Shown one piece after another: positions 28,316 through 36,951 of a DNA stretch of 64,000 bases. Position numbers and translations under genes: made by a program. Each line of letters begins with the position of its first letter. Position 1 is the first letter of the stretch. The stretch is from Candidatus Schekmanbacteria bacterium. Its GTDB lineage: Bacteria; CSSED10-310; JACPHN01. The notes beneath the pieces are model-generated. The model saw only the letters and a list, made by a program, of their open reading frames with translations, was not told the DNA's origin and searched no databases. The DNA lies in contig JACPHN010000068.1 of assembly GCA_016188575.1 (NCBI GenBank), positions 92,082-156,081 of the forward strand. The letters are read 5' to 3'.

Positions 28316-29134
28316 TTATTCTGCCTTGAGCCCGCGCAGTCGCTCGCGCATGCTCGCAAGCTCTGCCTCTGCCGCCTCGGCGCGCCGCCGTTCAGCATGG
28401 GCGCGCTCCCGTTCAGCGTCGGCGCGCTCCCGTTCAGCATCGGCGCGCTCCCGTTCAGCGTCGGCGCGCTCCCGTTCAGCGTCGGCGCGCCGCCGTTCCG
28501 CCTCTTCCGCAAGCGGCACCAGCACCCCATCCGCCGAAAAGAATCGCAGCCACGTACGGTGCTCTCTATGGAAGGTCCCCTGCCATTCTCCCAGTCTGAG
28601 CTCCATTACCTGGCTGCTCAGGCGACCGGCGTGATCGGGCTCGAGCGGCCGGTAATTCCCGTACTGTAGGCGCCACCCGCGCAGCTCCGAGCGGTCCAAG
28701 TCGTAACAAAAATACTCTGTTGTGCGAAAGGTGCGCTCGTAGAGCGTCTTCTTCGCCCCGAGGTCCTCGTTCCTGGTGCTTTCGCTCAGCAGCTCGATGA
28801 TGATGTCGGGATAGCGCCCCCCTTCTTCCCAGACTACCCACGCCTTCCGGCTGCGCGTGCCGTCGACACCGAGCACAGCAAAAAAATCGGGACCGCGATA
28901 ATCGCGATTCCGCGCCTGCTCGACGCTGAAGTAGAGGAACATGTTGCCGCCCGTGTAGTAGTCGGTACGGCCGCGCCAGTGTTCATGCGTACTGTCGATG
29001 AGCATTTCCATCTGGGCGCGGTGCGCAGGGCTGTCCATCGGGATTCCGTCCTCGTAGATCAGATCGACCTGCGGCGCGAGGACAGTTTCGATCGACTGTT
29101 CGACCGTTGGCTCGGCGATGGCTGCCTCTGTCAT
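28316..29134 (-). CDS. Uma2 family (DUF820) PD-(D/E)XK nuclease-like protein with heptad-repeat tail
   Basis: ATG 29134 follows GGAGG with 7-nt spacing. The 272-residue product has the Uma2 core: a strand around YYTGGNMFLYFS, PDFFAVLGV, WVVWEEGGRYPDIIIELLSE with the PD...E pattern, and TEYFCYDL. The C-terminus (about 225-265) is a perfect heptad repeat RADAERE that predicts a coiled coil and is encoded by 21-bp tandem repeats. These genes are numerous in cyanobacteria and large-genome bacteria and often travel with mobile DNA. Biochemical role is not established. Confidence 0.85.
   Translation of the reverse strand: MTEAAIAEPTVEQSIETVLAPQVDLIYEDGIPMDSPAHRAQMEMLIDSTHEHWRGRTDYYTGGNMFLYFSVEQARNRDYRGPDFFAVLGVDGTRSRKAWVVWEEGGRYPDIIIELLSESTRNEDLGAKKTLYERTFRTTEYFCYDLDRSELRGWRLQYGNYRPLEPDHAGRLSSQVMELRLGEWQGTFHREHRTWLRFFSADGVLVPLAEEAERRRADAERERADAERERADAERERADAERERAHAERRRAEAAEAELASMRERLRGLKAE
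28390..28499. repeat. 21-bp tandem repeat inside the Uma2 gene
   Basis: About five copies of the unit GCGCGCTCCCGTTCAGCRTCG encode the ADAERER heptads at the C-terminus. Copies differ by a single G/A position, suggesting recent slippage expansion. Confidence 0.85.
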
Positions 29135-29403
29135 CGTGTGACCTCCAGGTGGCAAGGGAACAAACGGCGACAGCTCTCATTGTAAAGTGTGCGGCGCCGG
29201 CATTCAACGGCGGTACCCGTGCGTTGACAGCACAAACGGTCTTACCGCATTCTCGGCTCGCGAATCCGGTAAGCCCGGGTTCGGCGGCCCCAGACAGGAC
29301 TTGTTGGTCGCCTCGCTTGACGGCGTGCTGGTGCCAGGGACGCCGAGGCCGACGAGGCCGGCGAAGAGCCGCCGTGGCGATGGACTTGGGTTGTGGCCGC
29401 GGC

Positions 29404-29432
29404 GTGACAAGTTTCCGCTGCCGTGCTACCAT
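29404..29432 (+). promoter_or_regulatory. Possible sigma70-type promoter
   Basis: GTGACA (29404-29409), a 17-bp spacer, then TACCAT (29427-29432) lie about 50 bp upstream of the small gene at 29,483. The match is moderate and the surrounding sequence is GC-rich, so this is only a candidate. The rest of the 348-bp divergent gap to the Uma2 gene shows no other feature. Confidence 0.3.
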
Positions 29433-29482
29433 GGCCCGTACCGACTACAGTGAGGCCCGCTCGTCCAAGGAGAGTGTTAGGG

Positions 29483-29689
29483 ATGTCCAAGGCTCTGGGT
29501 TCGTCTTTGACAGCCAATGAGGAAGAAGTTCTTGCCTACATCGAAGCGGAGACCGACGGTACGACGATTGAGCAGATCATTCGGGATCTTGAAATCGTCG
29601 GCAGACTTCTCCCGGACATCATGCAATCCTTGCTTGAGAAAGGCCTCTTGCGCATGAGGGATAACCGCTACTTCGCCGCAAAGGGCTAA
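29483..29689 (+). CDS. Small winged-helix-like hypothetical protein
   Basis: 68 residues, ATG 29483 with AGGAG about 11 nt upstream. The sequence (LTANEEEVLAYIEAET... TTIEQIIRDLEIVGRLLPDIMQSLLEKGLLRMRDNRYFA) has the helix-turn-helix plus wing periodicity of small winged-helix domains, ending with a LLEKGLLRMRDNRYF wing. It may bind DNA or act as a protein adaptor. It is convergent with the large zinc-finger/DnaB-like gene (19 bp between stops). No named family was recognised. Confidence 0.6.
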   Translation: MSKALGSSLTANEEEVLAYIEAETDGTTIEQIIRDLEIVGRLLPDIMQSLLEKGLLRMRDNRYFAAKG

Positions 29690-29707
29690 TCGGCGCGACA
29701 CACGCTT

Positions 29708-32500
29708 TCAGCGGATGCGAAGCTCGGAGAATTCCGCGCGGTACCGATAGTAGGCAAAGGCGCTGGTTTCGGCGCGATCCTCACCTCTACCGATAGCATC
29801 GAGCACCGCGGCACGCGCGCGGAGCCGCTCGGCCTCCTGAGATGACAGCTCGGCGGATTCAAAGAGCCGGGTGAACCATTCTCTCTCCTCTCCAGTCAGC
29901 GCCCGGCGTCGCGCATGCTCGAGCTCGGCTTCGAGATCGGCGGCCGTCTCGGCAGTGACCAGCCGAGCCCCGGCCGAAGCCGCGACCCCGGCATCCAACT
30001 CACGCAAGTCGGTCGCGGGCAGCATGTGATCGGCAAGCAGCACGAGGAAGACACCCGCTTGCCGCGCCGCCGCCAGCAGTCGCACCCACGCCACGGTTTC
30101 GCCTCCCGTGACGCTGGCGAAAAGCGCCTTCAGCATCCGCACCGAGTCCACCACGAGCACCACCGGCTGAGCCGACGCGGGTTCAGAGCTGCTCGGCACC
30201 TCCAGTTGCTCCGCCGCCGCGGCGCGCTCGGCGTGCATGGTGTCGATCAGCAGTTGCAGCGCGCCTTCACCGCCGGTGACGCCAGCCATGGGCAACACCT
30301 GGATGCGAGCCGAAAACGCCTTGTAGGTATCGAACGCCCGTTCCAGCTTCTGGCGGATCCGCTCGATATCCGGCACGGTCCCGCCTTGCGAGGAGAACCA
30401 GGCGCGGCTTTGCAAGGTGCGCCGGCTCCACGAGCACAGCCGGGCGACGCTCGCCATGCACAGCTCGCTGGTATCCATGACGAAGTTGGCAAAGACGCAG
30501 CGGGCCAGGTGGCGCGCTGCCCAGTGGTCGACGTGCTGAATCGCGAAGTCGAAGACGCCCGTGTCGCAGCGGCCGCGCAGGATAAAGGTGTCCCCCGGTC
30601 GAGCACCACCCATGAAGATCTTGTTGAGCCCGTGGCTCAGGAACGTGAGTTGAGGCAGCGGTCGCAGCAACTCGGCCATGATCTCGTCCGAGGAAGAGTC
30701 CATACGCACCGGCACGACCGCACGCACCAACGGCGCCGCTTCCTTGAGAAGGTCGCGGAATAGCGAGGCCGCGCGGTCTTCGGGCGCCTCGGCCACCAGT
30801 TTGGCGTAGCGTCCCAGGAGCCCACCCAGCGCGCTTTCTCCGGCTGGCGCCACCGCCGCCGCCGCCAGCGGCCGCACGCGAATGAGGTGCGGGTGGTCGA
30901 TGGTCGGGTGCGGGCTCGGTTTGTCCGGAACCTCCTTGACCACGATCTCGTCTTGCAACTGGCGAACCGCGTCGCGCAGGGTCGCATCCTCTTCGGCGCG
31001 CAAGCGGCGCATTTCACCGGGCGAGGGAGCAACCGCGGCTCGCAGCAGGCTCGGATCGCCGGCGCTGGCATCCCCCTGATGCGAGGACCGCATCACTTCA
31101 ACCTCCGCCGCCTGAATAGAACGGGGAGGCGCTTCTCGCGCTTCGGCAAACGCGAGCGCTTCCGGGACCGGGGCCGGCTGCTCGGGCTCGGCGTGGTAGT
31201 GGTGCTGATCGGACACGATGAGGTCGAGTGCGGGTTCGGCCGCGTAGCCGGCAAAGTCGTTCGCCTCCAGTCCACGGGCCTCGTGGCCCGGCGCGCCCGC
31301 CGACAGGCTTTCCTTTGGATAAACCTCGTCAAGGCTGAGCAGCTTGCGTTCCTCGATCTGCCTGCCGTCGCGCACCATCAGTGCCGACCAGCGGAAAAAG
31401 GCCGCTGCCAGGGGTTGCGGGGTAACGACTTCGGGCCGGGTTATCGACGGCCGCACGTGCGTTCCGGCGCGCAAGAGCTGGATGGGTGGCTCCGAAAGCA
31501 GCTCTTCGATGTGCAGCGGCACCTTGTGCAACTGGGTCGAAGTGCTGCGCGAGCCCTCGGCTCGCCATTTCTGGCTGTTGCTGTAGCGATCGGCGAGGAC
31601 TTGCTTGATCTTCTGGGTCACTACCCCGCGACCCTCGCGCCGGTAGATGCCCGCGATGTAGTCGGTCATGCGTTCATAGATGCGGTGGAGGTCGCTGGCC
31701 GGCCGCACGCCAAAGACGCGGTAGTCGATCTGCAGATCGATTCCCGAACCGTTCATGTAGGGGTAGACGACGTTTCGGCTCAGGCCGAACTTCTTCCACA
31801 GCGTTTCCACGTAGGTGGCGGCGTCTCGCTGCGCGGCCTTCATTCCTTCGCCAAGCGCCGTCAGCGTGCGACTGGAGTCCCCACCTCGCTCCGGGTTCTC
31901 GAACACCGCGAAAAGATCTCCGAGCAGCATGGCGGACTGGTCGGCAAGCCCCCGCTGCAGGCGTTGCAGATCGCCATCGCGATAGCGAAAGACGCTGGTA
32001 AGCACGTCCGAGGCCTGCGCGGCGATTGCGGACATCGAGACTGAAGCCATGGGGGTAAGGACGGTCCGCGTCTGTCGCGTGCTCGGATCGGCGAACTCGA
32101 GCTGAATATAGGAAAACTCCTCGTCGGCCACCGCGGGCGGTTCGGGGACGGGAAGCGAAAGATCGATGCGCTTCTGAGGTGCCCAGGTTTCGACGACTTC
32201 CTCCAGGGAAAAGCCCGTCGACAGGCAGAAGATCTCGAGCAAGTTGACGGCGCCGACCTTGCGAAAGTAGATCTCGCAATCCGGCTCCTGGCAGTACCCG
32301 TAGTTGAACGTCGTATTGATGGTGAGAGACTTGCCCGTTTCTCGGGTGTGAATCGGGCAGACCGCGGTAATCTCATCGCCGTTGATGTCGACGTCGTCCA
32401 GACAAAGCGAGCGAAAGATCTCATCCGCCGTAACGGAGAGATTCAGGACGTCGATGCTGGCGTCCGGCCAGCGCGTGTTGAATCGCGAGTTGTCCTGCAT
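29708..32500 (-). CDS. DnaG-type zinc finger plus DnaB-like protein with degenerate ATP site
   Basis: 930 residues. Residues 33-106 resemble the CHC2 zinc-binding domain of bacterial primase: C48-P-I-H51, then C70-x4-C75, then NLLEIFCLSTGFSLEEVVETW, matching the primase helix after its last cysteine. No TOPRIM polymerase core follows; residues 110-600 are unassigned and include a charged linker. Residues 615-880 resemble a DnaB/KaiC RecA fold: FLSHGLNKIFMGGARPGD then LRGRCDTGVFDF where the Walker A loop should be (no GK[ST]), and VVLVVDSVRML as a Walker B-like strand with D785. Probably a DNA-associated regulator rather than an active helicase; both assignments are by eye. Confidence 0.55.
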   Translation of the reverse strand: MQDNSRFNTRWPDASIDVLNLSVTADEIFRSLCLDDVDINGDEITAVCPIHTRETGKSLTINTTFNYGYCQEPDCEIYFRKVGAVNLLEIFCLSTGFSLEEVVETWAPQKRIDLSLPVPEPPAVADEEFSYIQLEFADPSTRQTRTVLTPMASVSMSAIAAQASDVLTSVFRYRDGDLQRLQRGLADQSAMLLGDLFAVFENPERGGDSSRTLTALGEGMKAAQRDAATYVETLWKKFGLSRNVVYPYMNGSGIDLQIDYRVFGVRPASDLHRIYERMTDYIAGIYRREGRGVVTQKIKQVLADRYSNSQKWRAEGSRSTSTQLHKVPLHIEELLSEPPIQLLRAGTHVRPSITRPEVVTPQPLAAAFFRWSALMVRDGRQIEERKLLSLDEVYPKESLSAGAPGHEARGLEANDFAGYAAEPALDLIVSDQHHYHAEPEQPAPVPEALAFAEAREAPPRSIQAAEVEVMRSSHQGDASAGDPSLLRAAVAPSPGEMRRLRAEEDATLRDAVRQLQDEIVVKEVPDKPSPHPTIDHPHLIRVRPLAAAAVAPAGESALGGLLGRYAKLVAEAPEDRAASLFRDLLKEAAPLVRAVVPVRMDSSSDEIMAELLRPLPQLTFLSHGLNKIFMGGARPGDTFILRGRCDTGVFDFAIQHVDHWAARHLARCVFANFVMDTSELCMASVARLCSWSRRTLQSRAWFSSQGGTVPDIERIRQKLERAFDTYKAFSARIQVLPMAGVTGGEGALQLLIDTMHAERAAAAEQLEVPSSSEPASAQPVVLVVDSVRMLKALFASVTGGETVAWVRLLAAARQAGVFLVLLADHMLPATDLRELDAGVAASAGARLVTAETAADLEAELEHARRRALTGEEREWFTRLFESAELSSQEAERLRARAAVLDAIGRGEDRAETSAFAYYRYRAEFSELRIR

Positions 32501-32609
32501 CGGTGGCGACTCTTCTGTTTGGCGAGGGAAAGCCTCAGGAGCACATGGGATGAGCGAAAAACTTTAGCATAACGCAGTGCAAACGATTATGCCAAAGGGC
32601 AACAAGTAG

Positions 32610-32739
32610 ATCCACCGCCTGTTCTCCGCCGGCGTGACAGCGCCCCCGTCCGTCCCTCTTCCTGCAAGTGGGGGGAGGTGAGGTGGAGGGTCTTCGTGAT
32701 GCGCTTTCCGCACAGCTCGCAGTCGCCCAAGCGGTGGAT
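32610..32739. repeat. MITE-like repeat, copy R5
   Basis: A 130-bp element bounded by 12-bp inverted termini ATCCACCGCCTG (32610-32621) and CAAGCGGTGGAT (32728-32739), one mismatch. Inside: GTGACAGCGCCCCCGTCC, a C-run/GCAAG/G-run core, GGGAGGTGAGGTGGAGGG, TCTTCGTGATGCGCTTTCCG and GCACAGCTCGC. It lies in the gap between two same-strand genes. Confidence 0.75.
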
Positions 32740-32766
32740 TCAGGAACACCGGCGTCGGTTCCACGC

Positions 32767-34002
32767 TCATAAGGCCCGCAGCACGACGATGGTCTGATCG
32801 TCGTGCGGGGGAATGCCCGCGAGAAACGCCTCGACGTCGGCAATCAAGGCCGCGACGACTTCGTCCGCGGGCAGCCGCGCGCAGTTGCGGACCGTCTCCT
32901 GCAGGCGCTCGAGACCAAACATCTCCCGCGTGCTGTTCATCGCCTCGACGAGACCGTCGGTCGTGAAGACCAACAGATCGTTCTTGTTCAAGGCGACGGA
33001 TTGAACTCCGTACTGATATCCGTTTTGCCGTAGATCCATAACCCCTAGAGGTAGCCCCTGGACATCGACGAAATCGCAATAGGAGCCGTCGCTCCGGCAC
33101 AGAACCGGCTGCATCTGTCCTGCGTTTGCCAGCAGTACCTCATTGCTGTCGTCATTGACGCACGCATACCCCAGCGCCACGAACGAGCGATTGCCTTGCA
33201 TCTTGTCATACAGGGCGACGTTGGATTCGAGCAAGACCTGAGCGGGGTTGTTCTTGCCGATCGCGATCGAGGAGATGACACTCGAAGCGACCGCCATGAG
33301 CATCGCGCCGGGAACGCTCTTGCCGGACACGTCACCGATGGCGATGCCGAGATGACCGTTGTGGTCGGAAATGTACGAGTAGAAGTCACCGCCGACCTCG
33401 TGGGCCGGGCGGCAGAGAGCGCGGATCTCGAATCGCTCGAGATTCGGGTCCTGCCTGGGCAAGAGTGACATCTGGATCCGGCGTCCGATGCGCAGCTCCT
33501 CCTGGATGCGCGCCTGCTCGCGCAGTTGCTCCTGCGCGCGGCGCAGCTCCTTGAAGGCGCGGCGCAGCCGGCGGTTGCGTTCCTGAAGGTCGCGGATGAA
33601 CCCGGCATCGGCCTCGCGAATGCGGTTGGAGAGCGCCCGCAGCATGCCGAGGTTGATGTCGGGAAAGCGGACCAGCAGCTCCTTGAAGTTCACCCGGCTG
33701 AGCACCATCGTTTCAGTATCTTCGAGCGCGATGACGTTCGCCGATCGGGGGCGGTCTTCAAGCAGGGCCATCTCGCCGTAAAACGTGCCCGGTTTGCCGA
33801 CTGATGCGATCTGCTCGGTGCCGTCGACGGTGTTCTTTGACACCTTGACGCTGCCGCTTTTGACGACGAATAGCTCGTCACCCACCTGACCCTCGCGAAT
33901 GATGAATTCGCCAGCGGCGTAGGAGCGCTCCGTAAAATAGGGCGCCACCTCGGAGAGCTGCTTGTCGGAGAGATCGGTCAGAAACGGAATTTTGCGCAGC
34001 AT
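32767..34002 (-). CDS. Cyclic-nucleotide-binding domain fused to a PP2C-type (SpoIIE/RsbU-like) phosphatase
   Basis: ATG 34002 (MLRKIPFLTDLSDKQL) fits the start of the cNMP-binding fold; the frame is open further upstream. Residues 1-125 form the CAP_ED domain (GEFIIREGQVGDELFVVKSG, then FYGEMALLEDRPRSANV). A coiled coil (about 130-185) leads to a SpoIIE-like phosphatase: RRIQMSLLP, GGDFYSYI, GIAIGDVSGKSVPGA, GLPLGV, LLVFTTDGLVEA and a final DDQTIVVL. Such proteins dephosphorylate anti-sigma antagonists in partner-switching pathways. No anti-sigma factor genes are nearby. 411 residues. Confidence 0.9.
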   Translation of the reverse strand: MLRKIPFLTDLSDKQLSEVAPYFTERSYAAGEFIIREGQVGDELFVVKSGSVKVSKNTVDGTEQIASVGKPGTFYGEMALLEDRPRSANVIALEDTETMVLSRVNFKELLVRFPDINLGMLRALSNRIREADAGFIRDLQERNRRLRRAFKELRRAQEQLREQARIQEELRIGRRIQMSLLPRQDPNLERFEIRALCRPAHEVGGDFYSYISDHNGHLGIAIGDVSGKSVPGAMLMAVASSVISSIAIGKNNPAQVLLESNVALYDKMQGNRSFVALGYACVNDDSNEVLLANAGQMQPVLCRSDGSYCDFVDVQGLPLGVMDLRQNGYQYGVQSVALNKNDLLVFTTDGLVEAMNSTREMFGLERLQETVRNCARLPADEVVAALIADVEAFLAGIPPHDDQTIVVLRAL

Positions 34003-34081
34003 ACCGCAAGTAGGCTTGTGGTGAACGGTCTGGCCCCCGGGGGGCTCGGCCAGCCCAATAAGCGTTGTCAGCTTGTGCAGT

Positions 34082-35215
34082 CTAGTCTCCCCGCGAGCCT
34101 GGCGCAAGCATGCTCGCCGCGATCACGCGCCGGCCCGCGCCGGCCTCCGTGGCGAGCTGCCCGCAGGCGGCGCGTATCTCGCGGCCTTTCGATTCGCGGA
34201 TGAACGCATGATACCCCGCCGCCCGGAGCCGCTCCTGAAACGCCAGCACCACGGCCGAGCCAGGACGCCGGAACGGAATACCCTCTGCTTCGTTCAGCGG
34301 AATGAGGTTGATCTTGCAAGCGATACCGCGCAGCAAACGCGCCGTCTGGTCCGCAAGCGAGAGCTCGTCGTTCACGCCCGCAAGTAGCACGTACTCGACA
34401 GTGATGCGCTGGCCGGGCTTGAGCGGATAGCGACGCATGGCCGCCACCAGCTCCGCGAGCTCGTAGCGCCGGGCGATCGGCATGAGCTCCCGGCGCAAGT
34501 CGTCCAGCGGCGCGTTGAGGCTCACGGCCAGGTTGACATCCAGCATGGAAGCGCCAAGCTTGTCGATCCCCGGCACGACGCCCGCGGTCGACACCGTGAT
34601 CCGCCGCGGTGAGTACCCGGCGCAGTGGGTGTCCGTGAGGATTTCGATGGCACGAGAGACGTTGTCGAAGTTCGCCAGCGGTTCACCCATCCCCATGAAC
34701 ACGATGGTCTGCATGCGCTCCCCGCTCAGGCGCTCCGCCAGCACGACCTGCTCGACGATCTCCGCCGCGCGCAGGTGCCGGCGCAGGCCCATCGTTGCAG
34801 TAAGGCAGAAGGTGCAGCCAAGCGGGCAGCCGACCTGTGAAGAGATGCACAGTGTGCTGCGGTCCGCGTCGCTCTGCGCCATCAGGACGCTTTCGATCGC
34901 AGCGCCGTCGCTGCAGCGCCACAAGAGCTTGCGGGTGCCGGCAGCGTCCGCTGTCTCACGTTCCAACGCCAGCACGTCGACCTGGCATCGCTCGCCGAGC
35001 TCGGCACGCAGCTTGAGAGAGAGGTTCGTCATGGCGGACAGGCGGTCCACGCGCACCTTGTAGAGCCAGTGCAGAAGCTGGTCCGTGCGGTAGCGGGGCT
35101 GCCCAAGCTCCGCGACCATTGCCGCCAACAGCTCGGCGGTCATTCCGCGTAGCTCGATGGGGGTCGACTGCGCCGGTGGCGCCGGGGAATGCTCCTGAAT
35201 CGCCGGTTCAGCCAT
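34082..35215 (-). CDS. rlmN: 23S rRNA (adenine(2503)-C(2))-methyltransferase / tRNA A37 methyltransferase
   Basis: ATG 35215 overlaps the stop of the upstream gene (ATGGCTGA). 377 residues. The radical SAM cluster motif is CPLGCTFC (C-x3-C-x2-C), preceded by SSQVGC. GMGEPLANFDNV and VSLNAPLDDLRRELMPI are typical, and the C-terminal AACGQL supplies the catalytic methyl-carrying cysteine. It methylates A2503 of 23S rRNA and usually tRNA A37. Confidence 0.95.
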   Translation of the reverse strand: MAEPAIQEHSPAPPAQSTPIELRGMTAELLAAMVAELGQPRYRTDQLLHWLYKVRVDRLSAMTNLSLKLRAELGERCQVDVLALERETADAAGTRKLLWRCSDGAAIESVLMAQSDADRSTLCISSQVGCPLGCTFCLTATMGLRRHLRAAEIVEQVVLAERLSGERMQTIVFMGMGEPLANFDNVSRAIEILTDTHCAGYSPRRITVSTAGVVPGIDKLGASMLDVNLAVSLNAPLDDLRRELMPIARRYELAELVAAMRRYPLKPGQRITVEYVLLAGVNDELSLADQTARLLRGIACKINLIPLNEAEGIPFRRPGSAVVLAFQERLRAAGYHAFIRESKGREIRAACGQLATEAGAGRRVIAASMLAPGSRGD

Positions 35216-36695
35216 GGGCCGGCCTCGGCGTCCCGACGGCGAACGACTCACCACCTCGGGCGCGTTCCCCAGCGATGCCCAGGAGATCCGCCTGCAGGCT
35301 GCCATCCTCCGGATAGGAAGCGTGCGCGAGGCGCCCCACCAACGGATCGCGCATCAGTCGCGGTGGAAAGGACATCCCCTCCAGTGCGCACCGCAATCGC
35401 GCCGCCGCGACGGCCGCGCCGCGAGCGTCGGCACCGAGCAAGAGCACCGCATATCGCCCCGCTCCCATCTGCGCCACGGCGTCGAGCCCGCGGACCCCGG
35501 AGATACAGGTCGCGGCGACATCTTGCAGCATGCGCCCGGAGAGGATCTCGCCCGCCGCACTGGCGATGCGGTCGATGCCGATGATGTCCAGGAAGGCTAC
35601 GGAGATGGCGGGCAGCCGGAAGGTGTCCACGCGATGGATTTCCTCCGAAAGGCGCTGGCGCAGCCGGGATTCGCTCAGCAGAGCGGTCGTCGCGTCGATC
35701 ATGACGTATTGGGAGAGCTGCCCGAGCATGGTCAGGTCCTGCAGCGCGGCGGCGGCCTGCCCCGTTACCATCCGCAACATGTTGAGATCGGCAACGCAGA
35801 AAACCTCGTCATTGTCCTTGTTGTTGACATTGACCACGCCAATGACGTTGCCTTTGATCCGCAGCGGCACACTGAGCAGCGATCCCGTGCGGTACCGCCT
35901 GCTCTCCGGTATGCCGATGAAGTCGGCCTCTTTGGCGAGATCGCGAACGAGCAGCGGCTTGCCCGTCTCGGCCACCCAGCCGCTGATCGCCGAGCCTACG
36001 GACACCTCGGTGTCCCGCACCACCGCTACCGGCAACCCGCGCGCGGCCCGGAGCCGCAGCACCGAGCGTGATTTCTCGCGCAACATGACCGAACAAATGC
36101 GCACGCCCAACACCCGCGTGACCACGTCCACGAGTTGCTGCAGGACGCGGTCGGGACCGTCGGGGTAGACGAGCCCGCGGGCGATGCCATAGAGTGTCGT
36201 GCCCTGGCCCTCACCCTCGGCGAAACCGTGGTACAGCATGTCCATGCGGACAACCGCGGTGATCAGATCGGCGTAGCTCCTGAGGAGATGGGCGAGCGAC
36301 TCGCTGTCGCTCGGCGCTCCGGGGAATCCGACGATCAGCAGACCGCGACGGTCGCGCAGTGGCGACAGGACCTGCAATTGGCAGGAAGCGCTGCAGAGCG
36401 GCCCGAATGCCCCGGCAGCGCGAGGCTGACCGCAATCACCGGCGCAGCCGTCCTGTTCCTTGCTCGCGGCAAGCTCCAGGAGGCCGGACTCCGGGTAGTC
36501 CGGGGCAAGCAGAGACTCGTTCACACCGCGGCTCGCTACCAGGCGCACCGTGTCGTCCGCGGGGTCTGGTAGATAGATCGCGACCCGACTGTCCTCGACC
36601 GCGCGCGTCAGCGCGTCCAGGACGGTGTCAAAACGGCCGCGCATACTGGTCGCTTGCATCGCCGCAAGAACCGTTTCCGTCAAGTCTACTGGCAT
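35208..36695 (-). CDS. GAF-domain protein with degenerate GGDEF domain
   Basis: ATG 36695 (MPVDLTETVL) is taken as the start; the frame is open to 36776. 495 residues. An N-terminal GAF-like half (about 15-165) contains a Cys-rich insert (CAGDCG...CSASC). A second GAF (about 170-330) has the SAISGWVAETGKPLLVRDL and SLLSVPLRIKGNVIGVVNV signatures. The C-terminus (335-490) has the GGDEF fold, but the active loop reads GAGRY instead of GG(D/E)EF, so cyclase activity is unlikely. A sensory or regulatory role is inferred. It overlaps rlmN by eight bases. Confidence 0.75.
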   Translation of the reverse strand: MPVDLTETVLAAMQATSMRGRFDTVLDALTRAVEDSRVAIYLPDPADDTVRLVASRGVNESLLAPDYPESGLLELAASKEQDGCAGDCGQPRAAGAFGPLCSASCQLQVLSPLRDRRGLLIVGFPGAPSDSESLAHLLRSYADLITAVVRMDMLYHGFAEGEGQGTTLYGIARGLVYPDGPDRVLQQLVDVVTRVLGVRICSVMLREKSRSVLRLRAARGLPVAVVRDTEVSVGSAISGWVAETGKPLLVRDLAKEADFIGIPESRRYRTGSLLSVPLRIKGNVIGVVNVNNKDNDEVFCVADLNMLRMVTGQAAAALQDLTMLGQLSQYVMIDATTALLSESRLRQRLSEEIHRVDTFRLPAISVAFLDIIGIDRIASAAGEILSGRMLQDVAATCISGVRGLDAVAQMGAGRYAVLLLGADARGAAVAAARLRCALEGMSFPPRLMRDPLVGRLAHASYPEDGSLQADLLGIAGERARGGESFAVGTPRPAHG

Positions 36696-36825
36696 GGTGT
36701 TGCGCCTCGCCGCGATGGTCCGTGCACCGTTCTTTTGACTCGTGACGGGCTCTTGAATAGCACGAGCAGCGCCCAATTCGCAAGAATTGATGAACGGCCA
36801 CTTCGTCGCGGCAGCGCGACGTTAC

Positions 36826-36880
36826 CCCCTTCGTCCCCCCGCTGGCGGGGTTGAGGGTGGGGGTCTTCGCGGATGGATTG
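36826..36880. repeat. Dispersed repeat, partial copy R6
   Basis: CCCCCTTCGTCCCCCCGCTGG followed by CGGGGTTGAGGGTGGGGGTCTTCGCGGATGG aligns with the core and right half of copies R5 and R7. It lies just upstream of the DinB-type gene, in a region where the reading frame happens to be open. Confidence 0.5.
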
Positions 36881-36951
36881 CTGACTTGACAGCGGCCGCG
36901 TGGCGAATTAAAAACGAAACAAAGCCCGGCAATCCCGCAAGCAGGTTACTC

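Noticed and set aside
28384-28499. CRISPR-like array
   Set aside because: The 21-bp repeats are contiguous without spacers and lie in frame in a coding region as heptads.
36787-36951. N-terminal extension of the DinB-type polymerase
   Set aside because: Encoded by repeat R6 and lacks homology. The GTG at 36952 starts exactly where conservation begins.
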